64,000 bases of DNA, taken from positions 1,527,001 through 1,591,000 of the forward strand of contig QQUY01000001.1 of the NCBI GenBank assembly GCA_003385635.1, in the 5' to 3' direction. The translations under genes were made by a program, and so were the position numbers. This stretch comes from Acidobacteriota bacterium. GTDB taxonomy: Bacteria > Acidobacteriota > Blastocatellia > Pyrinomonadales > Pyrinomonadaceae. The notes beneath the pieces were generated by a model. It ran no database searches. It worked only from the letters and a program-made list of their open reading frames with translations, and had not been told where the DNA came from. This document shows, piece by piece, positions 53,893-63,577 of this stretch (positions within the stretch are counted from its first letter, which is position 1; each line of letters opens with the position of its first letter).

Positions 53893-56589
53893 ATGTCCAA
53901 AGCCACACCGATGCTCCGACAGTACCTTGATATCAAGAAGAGGTACCCCGGGACCATTCTATTCTTTCGGTTAGGCGACTTCTACGAGATGTTCCAGGAC
54001 GATGCGATCACGGGGGCGAGGGAACTGGACATAACGCTTACCGCGCGCCACAAAAAATCGGACGACCCGATCCCTATGTGCGGTGTCCCGCATCACGCCG
54101 CTGCGAATTACATAGCAAAGCTGGTGAGGAAGGGCTACAGGGTGGCGATCTGTGAGCAGACTGAGGAGGCGTCGCCGGGCAAGAAACTGGTTAAGCGCGA
54201 TGTTGTAAGGATCGTTACGCCCGGAACTGCAATCGACGAACAACTGCTCGACAAAAAGGAGCCTGTCTATCTTGCCTCCGTCTGCGGCAGCGGCGAGGAC
54301 TTTGCCGTCGCATTCCTGGAGCTTTCCACCGGTGAGCTGTCCGTTACTTCCCTTGAGGGTCAGGACGCCTTCAGGAAGGCGTTAGCTGAGATCGAGAGTT
54401 TCTCTCCGAAGGAAGTCATCTTCCCCGATTCGATTCGGCCACTTATGCAGGAAAGCGGCATCGGTGCAGATTCTCAGTCGCGAAGAGAGCCTCTTTTGAA
54501 TGGCGACGCCAATACTTCACGAACATTCTCATCCGCGTTGACTCAACTTGATGAATCTACATATGGTTATGACACTTGCCTGAATGATCTGAAGAAGCAG
54601 TTCGGAGTCCGGGAATTGACCGCTTTCGGTATCGAAGGTAATGCCAATGCTGTTTCTGCGGCCGGAGCCTGTCTTGGATATGCTTTCGAGACACAAAGAT
54701 CGACCGCAGATCACATTACCTCGGTTAATTTCTACAAGTCCGAAGACCACATGGTCCTCGACCCTGTGACGCTTAGAAATCTCGAGATCGTATCGCCTTC
54801 CAGGCCGGATGCCTTCTCGAAACGCACCCTTCTCGGCGTGATAGACCAGACAGTTACGGGAATGGGCGGCAGGCTTTTGAGAAACTGGATTCTCAGACCC
54901 TCACTCAAGATCTCGGAGATCGAGAGCAGACAGGGCGCGGTGGTCGAGTTTGAAGACACGATGCTCCGCGAGAGTGTTCGCATTCTTTTGAAAGAGGTGG
55001 CGGACCTGGAACGCCTGGTCGGAAAATTGAATCTCAGAACTGCAACGCCGCGCGACATTCTGGCGCTGGGAGATTCCCTTGCGAAAGTGCCGGAGATCAA
55101 GAGCAGTCTTGAAGACGCTTCTAGCATTCTGATCAGGGTCCTGGCCGAGCACGCACACGAGCTGCCGGAGATCAGAACCCTGATCGAAGAATCCATTGAC
55201 GGCGATGCGCCGGTGAATATTGCTGACGGCGGCGTGATCAGAGCCGGGTTTAGTTCGGAACTCGATGATATCCGCGGCCTCGCCTCGAACGCGAAAAAGA
55301 CGATCGCAGGGTTTGAAAGCGAGGAACGGGAAAGGACCGGCATCGGTTCTCTTCACGTGAAGTTCAACAACGTGTTCGGGTACTTCATTGAGGTATCTAA
55401 AACGAACCTTTCAAAGGTCCCCGGGGAATACGAGCGACGTCAAACCCTTACGAATGCAGAGCGTTTCACCACCCCCGAGCTCAAGGAGTGGGAAGGAAAG
55501 GTATTGGGTGCGGAGGAGCGTATCAGGGACCTGGAAGCAGAGCTGTTCCGTACGGTTCGCTCTCGCATAGCATCCGAGACCAAGAAACTTCAGTCAACCG
55601 CAAGAGCCCTTGCGGCCCTGGACGCGCTTTCAGCGCTGGCAGAAACAGCTGCGCACCGGGATTATGTCAAACCGACATTTCATAAGGGCGACGACCTTAC
55701 CCTTCAAGGCGCGCGGCATCCAGTAGTTGAGGCGTTTTCAAACGAAGCGTTTATCCCGAACGACATACACCTAAACAATTCGACCGACCGCCTGCTGATC
55801 ATCACGGGTGCGAACATGGGCGGAAAGTCTACAGTTCTAAGGCAGACGGCACTTATTCAGATTCTCGCTCAGATAGGATCCTTCGTACCCGCTTCTTACG
55901 CAAAGCTGCCGATCGTAGACAGGATCTGGACACGGGTCGGGGCTTCGGACGACCTTGCTTCCGGACGTTCCACCTTCATGGTCGAGATGACCGAGACAGC
56001 GTCTATCCTGCACAATGCAACACCGAACAGCTTGATACTTTTAGACGAGATTGGCCGGGGAACATCGACATTCGACGGGCTTTCCATAGCCTGGGCAGTT
56101 GCTGAATATTTGCACGACAGCGCGGGCCACTCGGCGAAGACCCTGTTTGCAACGCATTACCACGAACTGACCGAACTCGCTGCCAATCTCCCGGGAGCAA
56201 GGAACTATTCCATGTCCGCTATCGAGAAGGACGGCGACATAATCTTTCTTCACAAGCTGGAAAAGGGCAGCGCCTCCAAGTCATATGGAATCGCCGTGGC
56301 CAAGCTGGCAGGGCTTCCGGTCCAGGTCATCGAGCGCGCCAAGGTCGTACTCGGCAAGCTTGAAGAGTATGAACTTGCGGTCCTTTCTGACAGGGAGTTC
56401 GCGAAAGAGGCCAAAGGACTCGAGGCCGCCGCCGCAACAGCAGGAGACTCAATGCGTGCGGCGCAGTTTTCCCTGTTCGCCGTTACAAATGAATCTGCGA
56501 TCGATGAACTACGTGAGCTGGATCTTGAGAGCATTTCGGATAGCGACCTGCGAATCGCTGTGGAGAAGGTCAAGTCAAAACTTGTCTGA
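53893..56589 (+). CDS. mutS: DNA mismatch repair protein MutS
   Basis: Protein of 898 residues. N-terminal mismatch-recognition FYEMF (F-x-E) near residues 30-35; connector, core and clamp follow; the ATPase has Walker A TGANMGGKST (about 637-646), the signature STFMVEMTE, Walker B LILLDEIGRGTS, and the C-terminal FATHYHELTEL. Divergent from wza. No mutL in the window. Confidence 0.97.
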   Translation: MSKATPMLRQYLDIKKRYPGTILFFRLGDFYEMFQDDAITGARELDITLTARHKKSDDPIPMCGVPHHAAANYIAKLVRKGYRVAICEQTEEASPGKKLVKRDVVRIVTPGTAIDEQLLDKKEPVYLASVCGSGEDFAVAFLELSTGELSVTSLEGQDAFRKALAEIESFSPKEVIFPDSIRPLMQESGIGADSQSRREPLLNGDANTSRTFSSALTQLDESTYGYDTCLNDLKKQFGVRELTAFGIEGNANAVSAAGACLGYAFETQRSTADHITSVNFYKSEDHMVLDPVTLRNLEIVSPSRPDAFSKRTLLGVIDQTVTGMGGRLLRNWILRPSLKISEIESRQGAVVEFEDTMLRESVRILLKEVADLERLVGKLNLRTATPRDILALGDSLAKVPEIKSSLEDASSILIRVLAEHAHELPEIRTLIEESIDGDAPVNIADGGVIRAGFSSELDDIRGLASNAKKTIAGFESEERERTGIGSLHVKFNNVFGYFIEVSKTNLSKVPGEYERRQTLTNAERFTTPELKEWEGKVLGAEERIRDLEAELFRTVRSRIASETKKLQSTARALAALDALSALAETAAHRDYVKPTFHKGDDLTLQGARHPVVEAFSNEAFIPNDIHLNNSTDRLLIITGANMGGKSTVLRQTALIQILAQIGSFVPASYAKLPIVDRIWTRVGASDDLASGRSTFMVEMTETASILHNATPNSLILLDEIGRGTSTFDGLSIAWAVAEYLHDSAGHSAKTLFATHYHELTELAANLPGARNYSMSAIEKDGDIIFLHKLEKGSASKSYGIAVAKLAGLPVQVIERAKVVLGKLEEYELAVLSDREFAKEAKGLEAAAATAGDSMRAAQFSLFAVTNESAIDELRELDLESISDSDLRIAVEKVKSKLV

Positions 56590-56655
56590 CCGACCTAAAG
56601 TAAATTGACACGTGTCTGCACGCAGACCCTTGAGAAACTTCTTTAACGACGTTTT

Positions 56656-57780
56656 ATGCCTGAACTGTCTGAGCGATACGCTTCCCTGCCCATCGAGAAA
56701 AAGGTCGGCCACCTGTTCATCATCGGCCTTCCCGGCGAACAGCTCGATGAATCGACATACGGCCTTCTAGTGCAGATGGCTCCGTCCGGAGTTTGTCTTT
56801 TCGCGCGAAACACAAGAAGCGCTTCCAAGACCCGTATGCAGATCGAGTCTTTGAGGGACGCTCTTCTCTACGAGCCATTTGTTTGCATCGATCAGGAAGG
56901 AGGCCTCGTAGACCGGCTGCGAAGAATCGTCGAGCCGATGCCTTCGCCCACAGATGTCTGTGAACGCGGCACCCTGGACGACCTCAGGATGCTGGCGAGG
57001 ATAACGGCTGAAACTGTCCGAATTCTTGGATTTAATGTGAATTTTGCTCCGGTTGTTGATGTGATCACCAAGGCAAGAGAGCATTTTAACAATGGTCTGC
57101 GCTCGAGGGGGTTGGGAACCGACGCTAAAGTCGTAGCCGAAAGATCAACCGCATATCTCGACGAGCTCCAGCAAGGAGGCGTCCTGGGATGTCTGAAACA
57201 TTTTCCGGGAATAGGGGCGGCGGAAGTCGATTCGCACGATGAACTTCCCGAAGTGTTTATTGAAGAAGAGGAAATCAGATCGGTTGATCTTGAACCGTAT
57301 CGCAAACATTTCTCTTCCGGCCGGGCATTGGCCGTAATGACCGGTCACGCAGCATTCCCGAACACTGATTTCCAGGAAACCGATGGCGAAGGCCGGTACA
57401 TTCCTACTTCCCTAAGCAGGAATGTTGTTACCGGGCTCTTGCGGACTGAACTCGGTTTTGAAGGCGCATCACTTACGGATGATCTTGAGATGGGAGCGGT
57501 CGTGCGGAACTACGGAATGGGCGAAGCCTGTGTGATGGCTGTTGAAGCGGGGCACGACCTTCTTCTGGTTTGCAATTCGCTTTCGTCGGTAGAACTAGGT
57601 TATCGTGGAATTCTGGAAGCAGTAAGAAACGGAAGGATTTCCGAAGACCGTCTTAATGTATCACTTGAACGAATATCAAGCTTCAGGCGAGGGCTCGAGG
57701 AACCGCTCAGGTTTGACGAAGACCGCCTGATGGAGCTTTCAGACGAGATAGTTGATCTAAAGAAGAGAATCGGCGGCTGA
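56656..57780 (+). CDS. nagZ: Beta-N-acetylhexosaminidase (GH3, NagZ-like)
   Basis: GH3 protein of 374 residues with no signal peptide, so cytoplasmic. Catalytic features: CIDQEGGLVDRL, FAPVVDV, CLKHFPGIGAAEVDSHDELP (the D-x-H dyad of NagZ in DSH) and the nucleophile Asp in LTDDLEMGAV. The second His of the usual KHFPGHG is Ile here. NagZ removes GlcNAc from muropeptides. Together with namZ at 8.2 kb and the adjacent peptide-binding protein this suggests peptidoglycan salvage. Confidence 0.9.
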   Translation: MPELSERYASLPIEKKVGHLFIIGLPGEQLDESTYGLLVQMAPSGVCLFARNTRSASKTRMQIESLRDALLYEPFVCIDQEGGLVDRLRRIVEPMPSPTDVCERGTLDDLRMLARITAETVRILGFNVNFAPVVDVITKAREHFNNGLRSRGLGTDAKVVAERSTAYLDELQQGGVLGCLKHFPGIGAAEVDSHDELPEVFIEEEEIRSVDLEPYRKHFSSGRALAVMTGHAAFPNTDFQETDGEGRYIPTSLSRNVVTGLLRTELGFEGASLTDDLEMGAVVRNYGMGEACVMAVEAGHDLLLVCNSLSSVELGYRGILEAVRNGRISEDRLNVSLERISSFRRGLEEPLRFDEDRLMELSDEIVDLKKRIGG

Positions 57781-57804
57781 CCGCCTTAGGAGAAGAATGT
57801 AGTT

Positions 57805-59400
57805 ATGAAGAGGGTTTTTACATTTATTGGTCTCATCGTTCTTGGGTTAGCTGTGACGGCTTCTACATGCTCTCGAAGGGACGTGTTCACCATCGCGATG
57901 GACGGCAAGTTCTCAACACTCGACCCGATCGGCTCGATCACAGTTGATGCGAACTCTGAGCGAATTCGAACTCTTATTTACAATTCTCTCGTCAGGAAGA
58001 ACGAAAAGTTCGAGTACGTGGGAGACCTTGCAGAGTCGATCGAACCAAGCGAGGACGGCCTTGCATTTACTTTCAAACTCCGTGAAGGAGTTAACTTTCA
58101 GGACGGGAAACCGCTTTCTTCTGAGGACGTAAAATACACCTTTGACAAACTTTTTGAGTCGGAAGGTGCAAAGGCCAGTGCGTTCTCGATCACGGAAGAA
58201 GGAAACAAGGTCGACATTATCACCGCGATCGAGACTCCTGATGAAAGAACGGTGGTGATAAAGATCGCCAGGCCGGAATTCAAGAACCAGCTACTGCCAA
58301 ACCTGGTCCCGATCGCGGTCATACCGAAAGACGCCGCGGTAGGAAAAGATTCAGGTGCAAACACGAATCCTCCGATCGGCACCGGTCCTTACAAGTTCGT
58401 TTCGTTCGACACCGCCCAAAATGTTGTAGAGCTTGAGGCGTTTGACGGTTACTGGGAAGGAGCTCCGAACGTAAAGCAAATACGGCTTATGGTGCTTGCG
58501 GATGCGAATGCGCTTCAGGCAGAACTCCTTTCAGGCCGCGTTAATCTTGCGCCGGGTGCTTCGAGCCTCCCGCCTGACAGTCTGACAGACATCGACGACA
58601 ACCCCTCCCTGAAAGTCGTCAAGGTTCCCGGATCAAATATTCAGTATTTATGGTTCAATACTCAGGCTGAGCCAGTAAACGAAAAAGCCGTCAGACAGGC
58701 AGTTGCCTATGCCGTTAACCGCGAGAGGCTGATCAACGATGTCCTTGCAGGTTCGGCCACGATGGCGTATTCCATCCTTCCCGAACAATCGTGGGCTTAC
58801 GAGCCAGGGACAAGGTACGACCACGACCTTGAAAAGGCTAGATCGCTCCTGGACGAAGCGGGCATCAAAGACACGAATGGCGACGGGCTTCGCGAAATGA
58901 AGCCCGTGATCCTCAAGATATCTTCCTCGAGCCGCACGGTGCAGCAGTATTCACAAGTCATACAGAACCAGTTGAAAGAAGCAGGTATCCCTCTCGAAAT
59001 AGAGAGCCTTGAGCCGCAAACGATGCGTTCGCAGGTGCAAGGAGGTCAGTTCATTATGACCACCGGGATCTGGGTAGGCGGCAACAGCGACCCGATCTTC
59101 CTGAAAGACCTGTTCGCGTCAAGCAATATACCGGTTCCGGATCGTGTCGGCCTCAACCGCGGAAGATACGAGAACGAGAAGGTGGATGAACTGCTTGAAC
59201 AGGCGTTCAAAGAACGTGATCAGCAGAAGGCAAAGGAACTCTATGCGGAAGCTCAAAAGATCATAAGCGAAGAGATACCATTGATCCCTCTTTGGTACCC
59301 GAACAATATCATCATCGCCAGCGAAGGTGTTGAAAACATTGCGATGAACGCGAGCGGAGACTGGGACTTCATCAGGAAGATCACATACGCCGGAAACTAG
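57805..59400 (+). CDS. Peptide/oligopeptide ABC transporter substrate-binding lipoprotein (SBP family 5)
   Basis: Protein of 531 residues with a signal ending TASTCSRR (weak lipobox, Cys22 likely lipidated). Family-5 features: FTIAMDGKFSTLDP at the mature start, FKLREGVNFQDGKPLSSEDVKYTFDKL, NPPIGTGPYKFVSFD, VNEKAVRQAVAYAVNRE and LIPLWYPNNII near the end. It captures peptides or muropeptides for an ABC importer whose permease genes are not in the window. AGGAG is followed by ATG-TAG (57797-57802) and then the true ATG. Confidence 0.92.
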   Translation: MKRVFTFIGLIVLGLAVTASTCSRRDVFTIAMDGKFSTLDPIGSITVDANSERIRTLIYNSLVRKNEKFEYVGDLAESIEPSEDGLAFTFKLREGVNFQDGKPLSSEDVKYTFDKLFESEGAKASAFSITEEGNKVDIITAIETPDERTVVIKIARPEFKNQLLPNLVPIAVIPKDAAVGKDSGANTNPPIGTGPYKFVSFDTAQNVVELEAFDGYWEGAPNVKQIRLMVLADANALQAELLSGRVNLAPGASSLPPDSLTDIDDNPSLKVVKVPGSNIQYLWFNTQAEPVNEKAVRQAVAYAVNRERLINDVLAGSATMAYSILPEQSWAYEPGTRYDHDLEKARSLLDEAGIKDTNGDGLREMKPVILKISSSSRTVQQYSQVIQNQLKEAGIPLEIESLEPQTMRSQVQGGQFIMTTGIWVGGNSDPIFLKDLFASSNIPVPDRVGLNRGRYENEKVDELLEQAFKERDQQKAKELYAEAQKIISEEIPLIPLWYPNNIIIASEGVENIAMNASGDWDFIRKITYAGN

Positions 59401-59421
59401 GGATCCTCAAGGGCGAACGGC

Positions 59422-59449
59422 TTGACAAAAGTACGTCCGCTTGTAGAAT
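59422..59449 (+). promoter_or_regulatory. Sigma-70-type promoter of the tRNA-Gly gene
   Basis: TTGACA, 16-nt spacer, TAGAAT; predicted start about 9 nt before the tRNA. Near-consensus, as expected for a stable RNA. Confidence 0.82.
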
Positions 59450-59464
59450 TGAGTTTTGCATTGG

Positions 59465-59539
59465 GCGGGAATAGCTCAGCGGTAGAGCACAACCTTGCCA
59501 AGGTTGGGGTCGCGAGTTCAAATCTCGTTTCCCGCTCCA
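59465..59539 (+). tRNA. tRNA-Gly (anticodon GCC)
   Basis: Cloverleaf reads: acceptor GCGGGAA/TTCCCGC, D arm GCTC...GAGC, anticodon arm CAACC-TTGCCAA-GGTTG with anticodon GCC, T arm GCGAG-TTCAAAT-CTCGT, and encoded CCA at 59537-59539. 75 nt with CCA. Confidence 0.97.
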
Positions 59540-59600
59540 TCAAGATCCGAAGCGGCGCCCACAAAAGGCGTCGCTTAGTTCTTTGAGGAGAGACCGGAAA

Positions 59601-59708
59601 GGACGCGTCCCGCGTGCATTGAGCTCATCGAGCGAACTTGTACTCCCAGTTGAGCCGGTTTCAGATAGTGGCCGTGCCTCATCGGCCCGTTGCACGCGAG
59701 ACGCGTGC
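59601..59708. repeat. Inverted-repeat element between tRNA genes
   Basis: Arm GGACGCGTCCCGCGTGCA (59601-59618) is the complement of TGCACGCGAGACGCGTGC (59691-59708) at 16 of 18 positions, with a 72-nt interior that has no ORF. GC-rich, MITE/REP-like. No transposase gene is associated. Confidence 0.6.
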
Positions 59709-59734
59709 GCTCCCTACTTCTCAGTCCTCGAGAC

Positions 59735-59809
<75 letters not shown>

Positions 59810-59818
59810 TACTCTTAG

Positions 59819-59845
59819 TGAATGGTGAATCGTAAATTGTTGAGA
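59819..59845. repeat. Short degenerate heptamer run
   Basis: TGAATGG, TGAATCG, TAAATTG in register just after tRNA-Cys copy 1; same family as the run after copy 2. Confidence 0.55.
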
Positions 59846-59909
59846 CCGCAATAGTCAGCACCCGCCAATTCCCTTCACAATCCTCAGTCCTTTTTCTTCA
59901 TTTCTCGTT

Positions 59910-59984
<75 letters not shown>

Positions 59985-59992
59985 ATTCTTGG

Positions 59993-60034
59993 TAAATCGT
60001 GAATAGTGAATCGTCAATAGTTGGTCGTAACTGA
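59993..60034. repeat. Degenerate heptamer tandem repeat
   Basis: Six 7-mers in register, TAAATCG, TGAATAG, TGAATCG, TCAATAG, TTGGTCG, TAACTGA, starting 8 nt after tRNA-Cys copy 2. Confidence 0.75.
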
Positions 60035-60092
60035 TCGAAAAGACTCCTCCGTCGCCGCAACCCCTCACCTATCTCTGATCACTCCTTCCCCT

Positions 60093-61373
60093 TCATTCTT
60101 TACTTGCGGTATCTATCTCCGAAACAGAAATATCATCCAGATTCAGGTCACCAAAGATCGGACACGGGTTTTCCGGGCAGCGGGCCCGGGAAAGGCTTAT
60201 CTCAACAATTGGGGTTGAACCGCTTTTGAATTTGAATCTGACCTCTTTCCAATTTCCTTCTGTTGCTAACAACGGATCGCTCATTCCAAGAACCTTGCCT
60301 GAGTCCGGGTCTCTCGCGACCATCTGCGGGGGACCTGCACTGATCATTTCAGGTGACCTGACGAACACACTCACCACATATTCCGTCTCGCCACGGACAT
60401 TGACAAACTGCAGGAGAAGTCTTCGACCCGGTTCCGGAGACCCCGAGAACCGCATTTTTAATGAACGCGACCCGGAATGTACGATCTCCCTGTCTAACGT
60501 GATGGTGACATCGCTTTGATTAAGGTCGAACCGCCAACCAAAACCGGACTCGTCGCTGGACGAAGTTTGTTCGAAACCTCCGTCAAAGACCAGGCCCTCC
60601 GACGCATTTGTTCTGGTGTCTCTTGTGGACAGCCAAACCTCTCGCGCGAGTTCATAGTTCCTGTTCTCACGGAGAATCCTTACCAGGTCGTTCTTCCGTC
60701 CCGTCGCAAGTTCATCCGACAATATGAAGGCTTTGATCGATCTGGTCATAAGACCATTGTCGATGAGATAGAGCGCGGCTCTCATCCTGGTCTCCGATGA
60801 TTCAGGCTGGATGAATTCATCGAGCTTTCCCGCATCACCTTCGGATGCAGTCCGCGCCAGTTCGAGGACCTCCGGGTAAAAGACAGGTTCCCTGTTCGCC
60901 GCCAGGTTCAGTAGCTCGAAAGCCTTTTGCTTTTCAGAGTTCCTCAGATGGAGAAGCCCAAGTCGTCGAACAGGCCGGCTGTGGAAGGGTGCCAGTCGGC
61001 GTGCCGTTTCAAAAGCTGCAATTGCTCCATCTGTATCACCGGCTCGCTCCCGAACCCCACCAAGCTCCAGCCACAAGGCTACGTCATTCTCTCGCAAGGA
61101 TATTGCACTTAAGAGACTTGATTCTGCTTTCTTGAGGTCTTCATTCCTTGCTGCTAGTTCTGCCCGCGATGAATAAGCGTCCGGATTCCCAGGTCGCCAA
61201 AAAGACGCGAGTTGCGCCTCGCGCACAGAACCCGATTTGACCGCACTCTCGGCGTGATAATCAGAAAGTGCCTGCAACGCTCCCTGACTCCCTACCGCAA
61301 GCGCAACCAGAATGTAGATGGATACCCCGACTACAGTCTTTACGCGCTGAACGGAGGTTCTTTCATTGCTCAT
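60093..61373 (-). CDS. Membrane-anchored TPR protein with C-terminal beta-sandwich domain
   Basis: Protein of 426 residues. One N-terminal membrane helix (TVVGVSIYILVALAVGSQGAL), then TPR-like helices (about 65-185; DVALWLELGGVRERAGDTDGAIAAFETARRLAP), and from about 265 a jelly-roll-like segment (LVFDGGFEQ, GWRFDLNQSD, SGSRSLKMRFSG, YVVSVFVRSPE) similar to carbohydrate-binding modules. It is the last gene of the leftward glycan operon after the O-antigen ligase-like gene, so a role in glycan assembly is likely but unspecified. Confidence 0.82.
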   Translation of the reverse strand: MSNERTSVQRVKTVVGVSIYILVALAVGSQGALQALSDYHAESAVKSGSVREAQLASFWRPGNPDAYSSRAELAARNEDLKKAESSLLSAISLRENDVALWLELGGVRERAGDTDGAIAAFETARRLAPFHSRPVRRLGLLHLRNSEKQKAFELLNLAANREPVFYPEVLELARTASEGDAGKLDEFIQPESSETRMRAALYLIDNGLMTRSIKAFILSDELATGRKNDLVRILRENRNYELAREVWLSTRDTRTNASEGLVFDGGFEQTSSSDESGFGWRFDLNQSDVTITLDREIVHSGSRSLKMRFSGSPEPGRRLLLQFVNVRGETEYVVSVFVRSPEMISAGPPQMVARDPDSGKVLGMSDPLLATEGNWKEVRFKFKSGSTPIVEISLSRARCPENPCPIFGDLNLDDISVSEIDTASKE

Positions 61374-61489
61374 ATATGAAGGGCCCGATAACGCCTGTCA
61401 TTCGTTTCGTTCACGAACTTGCGTCGCGCGAGGTTTTTCTCGCTTCTGCTCAAAATTAATGTCCCATGTTCACGAACGGGCACTCTTGT

Positions 61490-62851
61490 TCAATCCGAGT
61501 AACTCCTGCGATCCTCTCTGCCCGCAGTTGCCATTGCTATCAGAGCTGCAAATGCCAGTGCATTGACGAGGACATGCAAACCGAAATCGACAAAGCTGTG
61601 GATCAGGACCGCAAGGATACCTGCTGCAGAACCAACCAGAACCGCTCGGTCATTTCCTTCAGACTTCCGAATGTTGTTAGCGATCCTCGACGATATCAGC
61701 GCGCCAAAAGCCGCAACAAAAAGGAATCCTAACAGGCCGCCTCCGGCCAACAGTTCAAGGTAGTCGTTGTGTGCCTGCTCGATCTGGAACTTTCCGTTGG
61801 AGCGACTAAACCTCGTTATCGATTCGCCGTATGCCCCGAATCCGCTTCCCAGTAACGGTCGGTCTGAGATTAGGTCAACAGTCGCCGACCATATGACGTT
61901 CCGGTTGACGCGAGTCGATTCCGGATCCGTCAGCTCTTCGTTCACCTGAGAGAAACGGGTGACAACGTAGTCGCCCCCTATGAAGCCGATCGCCGCCCAT
62001 ATGAAAATACCGGCAAGCAAAGATGCGGCTATCGAGACAGCCAATTTGCCAATCCGATTGCGCGGGCGCTTGCCGATCCTGACGCCTACGGCGCCTGTAT
62101 CGCGCTGAGGCCGTATGGCAGTTATCAACCTGACAAAGACGACAAAAACCAATGACGCGGCAAGCGCCGCCAACCCCCCGCGGGAAGATGATGTAACCAC
62201 GGCATAGCAGAGAATTGCGAAGGGAACCAATCCCAGTAGTCTCCAAGCGGCCTTCTGACGGCCGAAGATAAGGATCCCTGCGAGAAGACCGGCAGGCATC
62301 TCCATCGCCAGCGCGAAGTGATTCCTGTTCGAAAATTGTGCAAAGCTCTGATAATCCTCCGGTGTCACACCGAAAGAATCGGGAGCCAGAAGTCTTGCGA
62401 AACCGTATAAGGCAGTTGCGCAGGCAATCAAGAACAATACGGAGAGCAGAACGAATTCCCGCCTTTTTGAACCCGCACCGGAGGAAAGGATCTCGAAGGC
62501 TATTACGAGTGCACCGAAATATACAAGGAATACAAGCGTGTTGTAAGGGTCTTTGCTAAGTGCCGGAATACCCGGCAGAATCCCCGCTTGAAGCATCCCG
62601 ATGAGAAAAATTCCTGCGAGCGGCAGCAAATAAACGATCGTCCTTCTTCGAATACTTCCGCCGACGCTCAGGGAAATCGCTCGTACGATCCCGAAGACCG
62701 CTATCAGGGCCGCTATTGCAGACCGCTGCCATATGCTCTCTAGGCTTGTAAATGCGTAGGAAAGTAGGAGGACAAGAACGATGCCGTAAAACGCGATGGC
62801 ATCAAGGTATGAGTGCGCGTTGGTTGAAATGAGCTTCGATCTTGAAACCAT
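61490..62851 (-). CDS. O-antigen ligase/polymerase family membrane protein (Wzy_C, WaaL-like)
   Basis: About 453 residues with about 11 helices. The large periplasmic loop carries the Wzy_C signature region: DRPLLGSGFGAYGESITRF and QIEQAHNDYLELLAGGGLLG, with the essential His in AHND. Proteins of this family ligate or polymerise lipid-linked glycans or act in protein O-glycosylation. I use ATG 62851; a TTG at 62878 would add nine residues. Downstream of the PglC-like transferase. Confidence 0.88.
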   Translation of the reverse strand: MVSRSKLISTNAHSYLDAIAFYGIVLVLLLSYAFTSLESIWQRSAIAALIAVFGIVRAISLSVGGSIRRRTIVYLLPLAGIFLIGMLQAGILPGIPALSKDPYNTLVFLVYFGALVIAFEILSSGAGSKRREFVLLSVLFLIACATALYGFARLLAPDSFGVTPEDYQSFAQFSNRNHFALAMEMPAGLLAGILIFGRQKAAWRLLGLVPFAILCYAVVTSSSRGGLAALAASLVFVVFVRLITAIRPQRDTGAVGVRIGKRPRNRIGKLAVSIAASLLAGIFIWAAIGFIGGDYVVTRFSQVNEELTDPESTRVNRNVIWSATVDLISDRPLLGSGFGAYGESITRFSRSNGKFQIEQAHNDYLELLAGGGLLGFLFVAAFGALISSRIANNIRKSEGNDRAVLVGSAAGILAVLIHSFVDFGLHVLVNALAFAALIAMATAGREDRRSYSD

Positions 62852-62907
62852 CGATCGCGCAGAAGTCGTAGTCGTCAAGCTTTCGTCTGTCCGACTTATA
62901 AACGTGA

Positions 62908-63564
62908 CTACTCAGCAAAGGACCACTGTAGTTCTTCCTTGGAAGGCGGCTTCACGGTCGCTGGAAAAGCGACTGCCCACACTGTGCGAGCGCCGATCCG
63001 AAGGTCGGTCTTCCAGCTTTTGTCCCGTACAAAGCGAAGATAGCCCCTCAGCTTGTAGGGCTGGATCACCTCACGATAGAACCTTTCCTTGTCGGTTACC
63101 CTCGCCAGAAGCGCCTCTTCATTTCTAAGTCGCAGCGTTACCGGATCGGTAATTCCAGGTCGATGCTCAAGGACCTCGACCCATTCTGGATCATTCAGAT
63201 CTACAAACTCAGGCACTTCAGGCCGCGGACCGACAAATGACATATCTCCGCGAAGGACATTCCAGAGCTCGGGAAGTTCGTCCACTTTGCTTCGCCGAAG
63301 ATACCTTCCTACAAACGTGACGCGGACATCGTCGGCGGAGGTGATCTTTGGACCAGACTTCGCAACAGTCATCGTCCGAAGCTTGAACATCGTAAACTTC
63401 TTGCCGTTCAGGCCAACCCGCTCCTGACGGAACAGGACCGGCCCCCTTGAACCAAGCTTGATCAGCACTGCGGCCAGAAAAAGCAATGGGGAGATTACTA
63501 CCAAACCAAAACACGCGAGCGCTACTTCGTACTGCCTTGGGATCGATCGAGCTCGTTTCTTCAT
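62908..63564 (-). CDS. PglC/WbaP-type bacterial sugar transferase (monotopic PGT)
   Basis: About 218 residues, the minimal PglC size. One N-terminal re-entrant helix (YEVALACFGLVVISPLLFLAAVLIKL with the S-P break), then GPVLFRQERVGLNGKKFTMFKLRTM, the catalytic region RYLRRSKVDELPELWNVLRGDMSFVGPRPEVP (D-E dyad) and HRPGITDP. ATG 63564 has GAGG 9 nt upstream. It transfers a sugar-1-phosphate to undecaprenyl phosphate and so starts a second glycan distinct from the WecA-type enzyme at 33-34 kb. Confidence 0.94.
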   Translation of the reverse strand: MKKRARSIPRQYEVALACFGLVVISPLLFLAAVLIKLGSRGPVLFRQERVGLNGKKFTMFKLRTMTVAKSGPKITSADDVRVTFVGRYLRRSKVDELPELWNVLRGDMSFVGPRPEVPEFVDLNDPEWVEVLEHRPGITDPVTLRLRNEEALLARVTDKERFYREVIQPYKLRGYLRFVRDKSWKTDLRIGARTVWAVAFPATVKPPSKEELQWSFAE

Positions 63565-63577
63565 CGCCAACAACCTC

